The position numbers were made by a program, and so were the translations under genes. Positions 1 to 6,133 of a stretch of 8,959 nt of DNA are shown here, in pieces. The notes under the pieces are model-generated. The model did not search any database and was not told the DNA's origin. It saw only the letters and a list, made by a program, of their open reading frames with translations. The stretch's first letter is position 1, and each line of letters opens with the position of its first letter. This DNA comes from Maribacter sp. (lineage in GTDB: Bacteria; Bacteroidota; Bacteroidia; Flavobacteriales; Flavobacteriaceae). The DNA lies in the NCBI GenBank assembly GCA_018679695.1, contig JAHHKH010000303.1, positions 1-8,959 of the forward strand, read 5' to 3'.

Positions 1-1
1 G

Positions 2-841
2 GGCTCTATTCAGGAGTTCCTAAATCTGGGACTTCATTTTGGGGAAGGGGATAAGTCTGTTCATATTACAATAGGCTTGCTGTTAACGATAACAATAGCT
101 TTTATCATTACAAGTTTCGTCCTCAAATGGATGCGCATGATCTTTACCCGTAAAATGAACCAAGATGATAAATTAAAATTTATCAGTGTATTCAAGTTCA
201 TAAAGTATATGGCTTATGTTGTTGTGGTTTTGATAACCGTTAGCATGGCTGGTATCGATATCACGATTCTTATTACAGCTTCAGCAGCACTTTTTGTTGG
301 TTTGGGTTTAGCACTGCAGGAACTCTTTCAAGATATAATAGGTGGAATTTTCATAATCACAGACAAATCGTTAAGCGTGGGTGATATCATCGAGGTTGAC
401 GGTAAGGTTGGAAAGGTATTTGAAATAAAGTTACGTACGGTTAGGGCTATAACCAGGGATGATAAAGTAGTGATTATCCCAAACCATAAATTCATTAGTG
501 ACACCATATATAATTATACCCAAAACCATAAAACCACAAGGGAGAAGATACAGGTCGGTGTTGCTTATGGCAGTGATGTTCAGTTGGTCAAGAGGGTTCT
601 GGAAGAAATAGCACAAAGTCAAAAAGGGGTTTTAAAAAACCCTAAACCATTTGTGCTTTTCGAGGATTTTGGTGACTCTGCTTTGTTGTTTTCCCTAAAT
701 TTTTATATCAATGACAGTTTTATCGATCCCAGAATAAAAAGTGAGGTCCGGTATAAGATTAATGCCAAATTCCGGGAACACGGGATTACGATTCCATTTC
801 CTCAAAGGGATGTTCATTTATTTCAAGCTAACAACAAATGA
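2..841 (+). CDS. Small MscS-family mechanosensitive ion channel, 5'-partial
   Basis: The product is an inner-membrane channel that opens under membrane tension and releases small solutes on hypo-osmotic shock. The reading frame is open to the window edge (279 residues visible), so the true start is upstream; a TTG at 77 gives a shorter ORF but cuts into the first visible membrane segment. Visible are hydrophobic segments at about residues 21-42 and 66-85, then the pore-lining TM3 with small residues (AALFVGLGLALQELFQDIIGG, split here as AALFVGLGLA and LQELFQDIIGG). The MscS beta domain follows (GDIIEVDGKVGKV, then VIIPNHKFI) and the alpha/beta C-terminal cap ends in the typical IPFPQRDVHL. 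The stop overlaps the next start by ATGA, which suggests translational coupling with the outer membrane protein gene. The family call is firm; the exact subfamily and gating behaviour cannot be read from the sequence. Confidence 0.93.
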   Translation, partial: GSIQEFLNLGLHFGEGDKSVHITIGLLLTITIAFIITSFVLKWMRMIFTRKMNQDDKLKFISVFKFIKYMAYVVVVLITVSMAGIDITILITASAALFVGLGLALQELFQDIIGGIFIITDKSLSVGDIIEVDGKVGKVFEIKLRTVRAITRDDKVVIIPNHKFISDTIYNYTQNHKTTREKIQVGVAYGSDVQLVKRVLEEIAQSQKGVLKNPKPFVLFEDFGDSALLFSLNFYINDSFIDPRIKSEVRYKINAKFREHGITIPFPQRDVHLFQANNK

Positions 842-1728
842 GTTTAAGGAATTTGGAGGATAAAATGGTTTGGGGTTTTGTCTTCATTATCGGATTCCTC
901 ACCTTAAATGTCTCCGCACAATCCCCTGATATTTTTAGGTTGGAGTATATGCTGATGCCGAAAAATAAGGCCGATGTGAAACTTTCTCGATTTAAATTGG
1001 TTGCCAATGTACCTATTAAGGTTCAAAAGAAGGATAATATCATTCTCGGGGGTGAGTATAATTATTTATCCCAGGAATTAAGTACGAACCTCTCCCTTGA
1101 TAATGAAAGATTAAAAACGCTTCATGTGATTGACTTGAATATGGCTTATGTTTATAGGTACAATGAGGATTGGCGTTTTATCGGGGTGGGAACCCCCAGA
1201 TTATCATCTACCTTGACCAATAGATTAGTGAATGGGGATTTATCGGTCAATGTTACCCTTGGAGCATTTAAGGACAAGCAAAATATTGATAAGCCCATAA
1301 GATTGGTATTGGGTATCACATACAACTCTACAGTCGCATTAAGGGTGCCCTTACCGATTGTATATTTTGAAAAAAAATTCCATGAAAGTTGGACCTATGT
1401 AATAGGGGTACCAAAAACAGGATTAAAGTACCACTTTAAAGACAACCAGATGATACAGGCAGAGTTTATATTGGATGGTTATTTTGTTAATCTTCAGAAC
1501 AATCTTGTCCTACCGGATACGGCCATTGCCTCGTCTATATCTACTTCAGCAGCCCTGTTTACATTAGGATATCAATATAACATAACAAAAAATATGTCGT
1601 TTTACGGTTACGCGGGTCATACATTATTTCAAGAAGGTGTTCTGCGGGATACGGATAGAAATGATATTTTTACATTAAATGATGAACCTAGTTTTTATTT
1701 TAGAACTGGTTTCAGGATAGGAATTTAA
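838..1728 (+). CDS. DUF6268-like outer membrane beta-barrel protein
   Basis: This is a predicted exported outer membrane barrel of 296 residues. It begins with a signal peptide: a hydrophobic stretch (VWGFVFIIGFLTLNV) followed by an SAQ cleavage site near residue 28. The mature protein opens with DIFRLEYMLMP, which I recognise as the start typical of DUF6268 proteins of Flavobacteriia. The remainder is alternating polar/hydrophobic strands rich in aromatics and ends in FYFRTGFRIGI, a plausible final barrel strand. The start at 838 overlaps the channel gene stop by ATGA. A second in-frame ATG at 865 lies 5 bases after GGAGG (855-859) and gives a more compact signal peptide, so it is a serious alternative start. 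Function is unknown. Its place between a mechanosensitive channel and a response regulator suggests an envelope role. The barrel call is fairly safe, the DUF assignment less so. Confidence 0.75.
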   Translation: MSLRNLEDKMVWGFVFIIGFLTLNVSAQSPDIFRLEYMLMPKNKADVKLSRFKLVANVPIKVQKKDNIILGGEYNYLSQELSTNLSLDNERLKTLHVIDLNMAYVYRYNEDWRFIGVGTPRLSSTLTNRLVNGDLSVNVTLGAFKDKQNIDKPIRLVLGITYNSTVALRVPLPIVYFEKKFHESWTYVIGVPKTGLKYHFKDNQMIQAEFILDGYFVNLQNNLVLPDTAIASSISTSAALFTLGYQYNITKNMSFYGYAGHTLFQEGVLRDTDRNDIFTLNDEPSFYFRTGFRIGI

Positions 1729-1738
1729 AAATTGCACT

Positions 1739-2902
1739 ATGTCAAAGATATTGGTAGTAGAAGATGAATCGGCCATACGAAGGGTTTTGGTCAAAATTCT
1801 TTCAGAGGAGAGCGAATCTTATCAAGTCGAAGAAGCTGAAGATGGTCTAAGAGGGTTGGAAGCTATTAAAAATAACGACTATGATTTGGTATTATGTGAT
1901 ATAAAAATGCCAAAAATGGATGGTGTTGAGGTTCTTGAAGCTTCCGGTAAAATAAAGCCAGAGATTCCGTTTATAATGATTTCCGGTCATGGCGACTTGG
2001 AAACAGCTGTAAATACCATGCGTTTAGGCGCGTTTGATTATATATCAAAACCACCCGATTTAAATCGTCTATTGACCACCGTTCGCAATGCCTTGGACCG
2101 TAAGGAGTTGGTTATCGAGAATAAGATCTTGAAGAAAAAGGTTAGTAAGAATTATGAAATGATCGGCGAGAGTACGGAGATCAATGCAATAAAGGATATC
2201 ATAGAAAAAGTCGCTCCAACCGATGCCCGTGTATTGATAACCGGGGCGAATGGAACGGGAAAGGAATTGGTCGCCCATTGGATACATGAAAAAAGTCCCA
2301 GAAGTTCCGCTCCTTTTATAGAAGTGAATTGCGCGGCAATACCTTCAGAATTAATAGAAAGTGAGTTGTTCGGTCATGTGAAAGGTGCATTTACCTCTGC
2401 AGTGAAGGATAGGGCGGGTAAATTTGAGACAGCAAATAAAGGAACCCTATTTTTGGATGAAATCGGGGATATGAGCCTATCGGCCCAGGCAAAGGTATTA
2501 CGGGCTTTACAGGAAAATAAGATTTCGAGGGTCGGGTCGGATAAGGACATAAAGGTAGATGTGCGGGTAATCGCAGCGACCAATAAAGACCTTTCCAAGG
2601 AAATTGAGGAAAAAAAGTTCAGGGAAGATCTATATCATCGTCTAGCGGTGATTTTGATTAATGTTCCTGCCTTAAATGACAGGAGGACTGATATCCCTTT
2701 ACTGATTAACCATTTTGCCAGGAAGATAGCGGATGAACAGGGGATAGCCCCTAAAGAATTTTCTAAAGGCGCAATAAAGCTTCTCAAAAGCTACGATTGG
2801 ACGGGAAATATCCGTGAATTGAGAAACGTTGTTGAGCGCTTGATTATTCTTGGAGGCCAAGAAGTTACCGAAGAAGACGTAAAGCTTTTTGCTAGCAAAT
2901 AA
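1739..2902 (+). CDS. NtrC-type sigma-54 response regulator lacking the HTH domain
   Basis: This is a two-component response regulator with a sigma-54 activator ATPase, 387 residues. The receiver domain (about 1-120) has acidic residues E8/D9, phospho-acceptor D54, S82 and K104. The AAA+ domain (about 140-370) has Walker A GANGTGKE (169-176), the sigma-54 contact loop GAFTSA (216-221; usual form GAFTGA), Walker B GTLFLDEIGD (235-244), arginine-finger region FREDLYHRL (294-302) and sensor II WTGNIREL (354-361). The protein stops soon after sensor II, so the usual C-terminal Fis-type DNA-binding domain of about 50-60 residues is absent. Such HTH-less activators are known (FlgR of Helicobacter). 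Only 10 bases separate it from the outer membrane protein gene, indicating one operon. No histidine kinase lies in the window, so its partner is unknown. The target sigma-54 promoters are also unknown. Confidence 0.95.
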   Translation: MSKILVVEDESAIRRVLVKILSEESESYQVEEAEDGLRGLEAIKNNDYDLVLCDIKMPKMDGVEVLEASGKIKPEIPFIMISGHGDLETAVNTMRLGAFDYISKPPDLNRLLTTVRNALDRKELVIENKILKKKVSKNYEMIGESTEINAIKDIIEKVAPTDARVLITGANGTGKELVAHWIHEKSPRSSAPFIEVNCAAIPSELIESELFGHVKGAFTSAVKDRAGKFETANKGTLFLDEIGDMSLSAQAKVLRALQENKISRVGSDKDIKVDVRVIAATNKDLSKEIEEKKFREDLYHRLAVILINVPALNDRRTDIPLLINHFARKIADEQGIAPKEFSKGAIKLLKSYDWTGNIRELRNVVERLIILGGQEVTEEDVKLFASK

Positions 2903-2909
2903 ATACTCA

Positions 2910-3596
2910 CTAGTTACATTGCTTGAGCTGCTCCAAAGCTTCTGCCGTAATTTCCTTGGTTTTAAGGTTGTAGTATTTTTTACCTTCCGTAAGATTGGAC
3001 TTCAGCAATTGCTGTTCACAATGTGTGTAGATGTTTTGAGCAAAGGCCCTAGCCTCTTTACAATCGACTGAATTGACTATTTTATCGAGGGATTTCCGGT
3101 ATTTTTCCAAGGAGATATCAATTTTTTTTTCTAATTCCTTTTTGCCAGGTTTCTTCAATGAGGTCAACTCCTTTTTAGAAACTACCGTATTCATGGCTAG
3201 AAGGTTACTACCGTACTTACTATCATGTAACTCGTGTTCTTCTAAGGATTCAATTCCTCCTAACGTATTTTCCAGTGCCCTGTTCAATAAAATACGGGTG
3301 CTATTCAAAGAAGTTGCCTTTGTTGCCAATTTGAGGTTAAAAAGCCCTTGTGCAATGCTTTCAGCCGCATATTCGCAACCACATTCCTTGAGTTGATTTT
3401 TTGATTTTTCAATAGCGTTCAATGCTTTATAGGCATAATACCGCGCTATATTAATATCGTCCATGGTAATGGCCTTTTCAGTTTGGGTCTTGACATAATT
3501 AATGTTGGAACCGGCATAGTCACATGCCTTATCTACCTTGAAAGAAGAAAAAAGGAAGACCAAAAAAACTATAGTTACTGGGTAATAGTTCTTCAT
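2910..3596 (-). CDS. Exported six-cysteine helical-repeat protein of unknown function
   Basis: I do not recognise a family for this 228-residue protein. An N-terminal hydrophobic stretch (PVTIVFLVFLFSSF, residues 6-19) looks like a signal peptide. C25 is not in a convincing lipobox, so it is probably a soluble periplasmic protein rather than a lipoprotein. The rest is predicted helical with six cysteines at 25, 72, 74, 179, 193 and 227, which could form disulfides after export. Residues 25-72, 74-121 and 179-227 look like copies of one unit of about 48 residues. They share Cys-x2-Ala at the start, a basic residue followed by Tyr-Tyr or hydrophobics near the middle, and QLKEC or QLKQC at the end of copies 1 and 3. 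The gene is convergent with the response regulator, with 7 bases between stops and no terminator hairpin there. It is divergent from the polyphosphate kinase gene. Confidence 0.8.
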   Translation of the reverse strand: MKNYYPVTIVFLVFLFSSFKVDKACDYAGSNINYVKTQTEKAITMDDINIARYYAYKALNAIEKSKNQLKECGCEYAAESIAQGLFNLKLATKATSLNSTRILLNRALENTLGGIESLEEHELHDSKYGSNLLAMNTVVSKKELTSLKKPGKKELEKKIDISLEKYRKSLDKIVNSVDCKEARAFAQNIYTHCEQQLLKSNLTEGKKYYNLKTKEITAEALEQLKQCN

Positions 3597-3709
3597 AAAG
3601 CAGGTATTTTGTTTGATGTAAAATTTGGGAATCTTACGGGGTAAAATTACCTATAGTTGGCTTTCAAACCCATTTTTTTCGATAGGACGCAGGATGTTTA
3701 CTGTATTTT

Positions 3710-3741
3710 AGTTAAAGTGGGTTTTCGTTCAGTTAAACGGG
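3710..3741. repeat. Direct repeat AGTTAAA, 21-base period, upstream of ppk2
   Basis: AGTTAAAGTGGG (3710-3721) recurs as AGTTAAACGGG (3731-3741), so the two copies sit two helical turns apart on the same DNA face. They lie 56-87 bases before the polyphosphate kinase start, in the 200-base divergent gap 3597-3796. That layout would suit a tandem-bound activator, but two short AT-rich copies could be chance. I found no convincing TAnnTTTG -7 box for either gene in this gap. Confidence 0.3.
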
Positions 3742-3796
3742 CATTTTTTTTAACATATCAAGTATTTCAACGATAAAATTATTATATATTCAAGCC

Positions 3797-4675
3797 ATGA
3801 ATAATATAGATACAGCATCATATATGGCACAAAGGGACCTAAATCTTGGGAAAATCCCAACTTTTGAGAATTTTGGCGCCACCGATAAGGAGTTGAAAAA
3901 TGATTTGGAAAAGGTTCGAAGGAAACTGGGGGAGTTTCAAGACATCTTATACGCCCATGGGAAATATAGCGTTTTAGTCTGTTTACAAGGCATGGATACT
4001 GCTGGTAAGGATAGCCTAATACGCGAAGTTTTCAAGGATTTCAACGTTCGTGGTGTGGTTGTCCATAGTTTTAAGGTGCCTACAGCGTTAGAGCTCAAAC
4101 ATGATTATATATGGAGGCACTATATTGCCCTACCGGCCAAAGGTAAGTTTGGTATTTTTAATCGCACACATTACGAAAATGTTTTGGTTACCCGTGTCCA
4201 TCCCGAATATATCTTAGGTGAGAATATTCCTGGAGTACATAGCGTGGACGATATTGACCAAGGGTTTTGGGATAAGCGTTTTGATCAGATCAATAATTTC
4301 GAAAAGCACATTGCAGAGAATGGTACGATTATCTTTAAATTTTTTCTTCACCTTTCCAAAGAAGAGCAAAGACAGCGATTACTTCGAAGATTGCGATTGA
4401 AACAGAAGCATTGGAAATTCTCCCCTGGTGATTTAAAGGAAAGGAAGTTATGGAACGGATACCAGCAGTGTTATGAGGAAGCCATCAAGAATACTACCAA
4501 ACCACATGCACCATGGTATGTAATTCCAGCAGATAATAAAAAGGGGGCTAGATTAATAGTCGCCCGAATATTGCTAGAAGAGTTAAAAAAATACAAAGAT
4601 ATCGCCGAACCACAACTCGATGATGAAATTAAGGCTAATTTAGAAACCTATAATCAACAATTGGAAAACGAATGA
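3797..4675 (+). CDS. ppk2: PPK2-family polyphosphate kinase (class III-like)
   Basis: This cytoplasmic enzyme transfers phosphate between inorganic polyphosphate and nucleotides; PPK2 enzymes mostly run towards NDP/NTP synthesis. The protein has 292 residues, the usual length for a single-domain PPK2. Walker A is GMDTAGKD (65-72; D67 and K71 key). It is followed by the FKVPTALELKHDYIWRHY segment, the Walker-B-like FNRTHYENVLVTRVH (121-135), KFFLHLSKEEQRQRL (181-195) and the basic lid LRRLRLKQKHWKF (196-208). PGDLKERKLWNGYQQCYEEA and APWYVIPADNK complete the signature. The pattern matches the subgroup containing the Meiothermus class III enzyme, which acts on both AMP and ADP; substrate class is inferred from memory of that family, not shown. 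The gene overlaps the next one by ATGA, implying coupled translation with a secreted peptidase, an unusual pairing. Confidence 0.95.
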   Translation: MNNIDTASYMAQRDLNLGKIPTFENFGATDKELKNDLEKVRRKLGEFQDILYAHGKYSVLVCLQGMDTAGKDSLIREVFKDFNVRGVVVHSFKVPTALELKHDYIWRHYIALPAKGKFGIFNRTHYENVLVTRVHPEYILGENIPGVHSVDDIDQGFWDKRFDQINNFEKHIAENGTIIFKFFLHLSKEEQRQRLLRRLRLKQKHWKFSPGDLKERKLWNGYQQCYEEAIKNTTKPHAPWYVIPADNKKGARLIVARILLEELKKYKDIAEPQLDDEIKANLETYNQQLENE

Positions 4676-6072
4676 GGTTTATTAAAATTTCCCTACTGAT
4701 CTTGATGATGTGCTTTCAAGGATATGCACAATCCGATGATGAGAAGCAAATAAAGGCAATTTATGATGCGGCGTTGACCAAGGGTAAAGCCTATGATTGG
4801 CTCAACTACTTGTCAAACCAAATTGGGGGTAGACTTTCGGGTTCGGTCCAGGCACAGCAAGCTGTGGAATACACAAAATCGCAATTGGATTCCTTGGGTA
4901 TTGACCGGGTTTGGTTACAACCGGTGATGGTACCAAAATGGGTACGAGGCACACCAGAGTTTGCGTATATAGAAACTGCACCGGGTATTACCAGTGATGT
5001 TCCCATTTGTGCCCTGGGTGGTTCTGTAGCCACACCGTTGGGAGGAATAAAAGCAGGCATAGTTGAGGTGAATGGAATCGAGGAATTAACAAGCCTGGGC
5101 AAAGAAAATATTGCAGGTAAGATCGTTTTTTACAATAGGCCAATGGATCCGACCCTCATTAGTACCTTCCAATCCTATTCAGGTTGCGTGGACCAGCGAT
5201 ATTCAGGTGCGGCCGAGGCAGCTAAATTTGGTGCTGTAGGTGTAATTGTCCGTTCAATGAATTTGAGATTGGACGACTTTCCACATACAGGTTCTATGGG
5301 TTATGGCAATACAACCCTATCTGAACGTATACCTGCGGCTGCTATTAGTACGAATGGCGCAGAACTCTTGAGCACTACTTTAAAGCTGAGTCCAAATACC
5401 AAATTCTACTTTAAGCAGAATTGTAAATCATTCGATGATGTTGAATCATTTAATGTCATAGGGGAAATTCGGGGTAGTAAGTATCCTGACGAGATCATGG
5501 TTGTGGGAGGACATCTGGATTCCTGGGACCTAGGCGATGGTTCACATGATGACGGGGCAGGATGCGTTCAGAGTATGGATGTACTAAGACTCCTAAAAGA
5601 AAGTGGCTATAGACCTCAGCGTACTATTAGGGTTGTATTATTCATGAATGAGGAAAACGGACTGCGAGGAGGAAATAAATACGCCCAGGAGGCAAAGAAA
5701 AATGGTGAAAACCATGTCTTTGCGTTAGAAAGTGATGCTGGCGGTTTCACCCCTAGGGGATTTTCATTTGATTGTTCGGATTCCAATTTTGAACTGGTAC
5801 AAAGTTGGAAAAAATTATTTGAACCTTATCTGATCCATGTCTTTGTACGGGGTGGAAGTGGTGCCGATATTGGGCCACTCAAAAATGATGGTATGGTCTT
5901 GGCTGGACTACGACCCGATTCACAGCGATATTTTGACCATCACCATGCAGCAAATGATACGTTTGAGCATGTGAACAAAAGGGAATTGGAACTTGGGGCA
6001 GCGTCAATGACAAGTCTAATTTATCTATTTGATAAATACGGTATCGTAAAATCCCCAAAAATCAAAGGTTGA
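4672..6072 (+). CDS. Secreted M28 metallopeptidase, carboxypeptidase Q-like
   Basis: This is a zinc-dependent exopeptidase exported through the inner membrane, 466 residues, close to the usual length of carboxypeptidase Q (PGCP) relatives. A signal peptide (ISLLILMMCFQGYAQ) is cleaved near residue 20. IGGRLSGS (51-58) is the conserved opening motif of the group. A protease-associated insert occupies roughly 125-240. The di-zinc site is complete: H281 (GGHLDSWD), bridging D293 (SHDDGAG), general base E327 and ligand E328 (MNEENG), D355 (ESDAGG) and H425 (HHHAANDT). All catalytic residues are present, so it should be active. It probably trims peptides in the periplasm or outside the cell to supply amino acids or dipeptides; the exact substrate is unknown. 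The start overlaps the ppk2 stop by ATGA. A 9-bp stem-loop begins directly after its stop. Confidence 0.95.
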   Translation: MRFIKISLLILMMCFQGYAQSDDEKQIKAIYDAALTKGKAYDWLNYLSNQIGGRLSGSVQAQQAVEYTKSQLDSLGIDRVWLQPVMVPKWVRGTPEFAYIETAPGITSDVPICALGGSVATPLGGIKAGIVEVNGIEELTSLGKENIAGKIVFYNRPMDPTLISTFQSYSGCVDQRYSGAAEAAKFGAVGVIVRSMNLRLDDFPHTGSMGYGNTTLSERIPAAAISTNGAELLSTTLKLSPNTKFYFKQNCKSFDDVESFNVIGEIRGSKYPDEIMVVGGHLDSWDLGDGSHDDGAGCVQSMDVLRLLKESGYRPQRTIRVVLFMNEENGLRGGNKYAQEAKKNGENHVFALESDAGGFTPRGFSFDCSDSNFELVQSWKKLFEPYLIHVFVRGGSGADIGPLKNDGMVLAGLRPDSQRYFDHHHAANDTFEHVNKRELELGAASMTSLIYLFDKYGIVKSPKIKG

Positions 6073-6095
6073 TTGTTAGTTAAATCAACTAACAA
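6073..6095. promoter_or_regulatory. Palindrome over the -33 region of the PPIase promoter
   Basis: TTGTTAGTT (6073-6081) and AACTAACAA (6087-6095) are perfect inverted arms of 9 bases around a 5-base spacer, starting immediately after the M28 peptidase stop. It ends 7 bases before the -7 box at 6103 and covers the place where a -33 element would sit; no TTTG is found there. It may be an operator for a dimeric regulator or a 3'-end hairpin of the peptidase mRNA. It lacks a T-tract, so it is a poor intrinsic terminator. A second, mutually exclusive pairing exists: GTTGATT (6068-6074) with AATCAAC (6083-6089). Confidence 0.5.
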
Positions 6096-6102
6096 AATTA
6101 CT

Positions 6103-6110
6103 TATCTTTG
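6103..6110 (+). promoter_or_regulatory. Bacteroidota -7 promoter box for the PPIase fusion gene
   Basis: TATCTTTG is an exact match to the Bacteroidota -7 consensus TAnnTTTG and lies 23 bases before the ATG at 6134. It predicts a transcript start near 6115 and a leader of about 20 bases. No matching TTTG -33 element is visible at the expected distance. The box gives the PPIase gene its own promoter despite being on the same strand as the peptidase gene. Confidence 0.6.
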
Positions 6111-6133
6111 CGGCTCACTAATAATAGCTAAAA

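Noticed and set aside
77..841. TTG at 77 as the start of the channel gene
   Set aside because: The frame is open from base 2 and the TTG falls inside the first visible membrane segment, so the gene continues off the window.
2887..2898. 12-base palindrome TTTGCTAGCAAA at the end of the response regulator as a terminator
   Set aside because: It has no loop or T-tract and is coding sequence; it cannot form a usual terminator hairpin.
2889..3071. A frameshifted HTH domain after the response regulator
   Set aside because: The downstream + frame shows no Fis-like helix-turn-helix pattern and overlaps the convergent gene, so there is no sign of a broken C-terminus.
3073..3396. 107-residue + strand ORF opposite the exported unknown protein
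   Set aside because: It is a shadow of the minus-strand gene, which has a signal peptide, structured cysteines and internal repeats; the + product shows no domain-like pattern.
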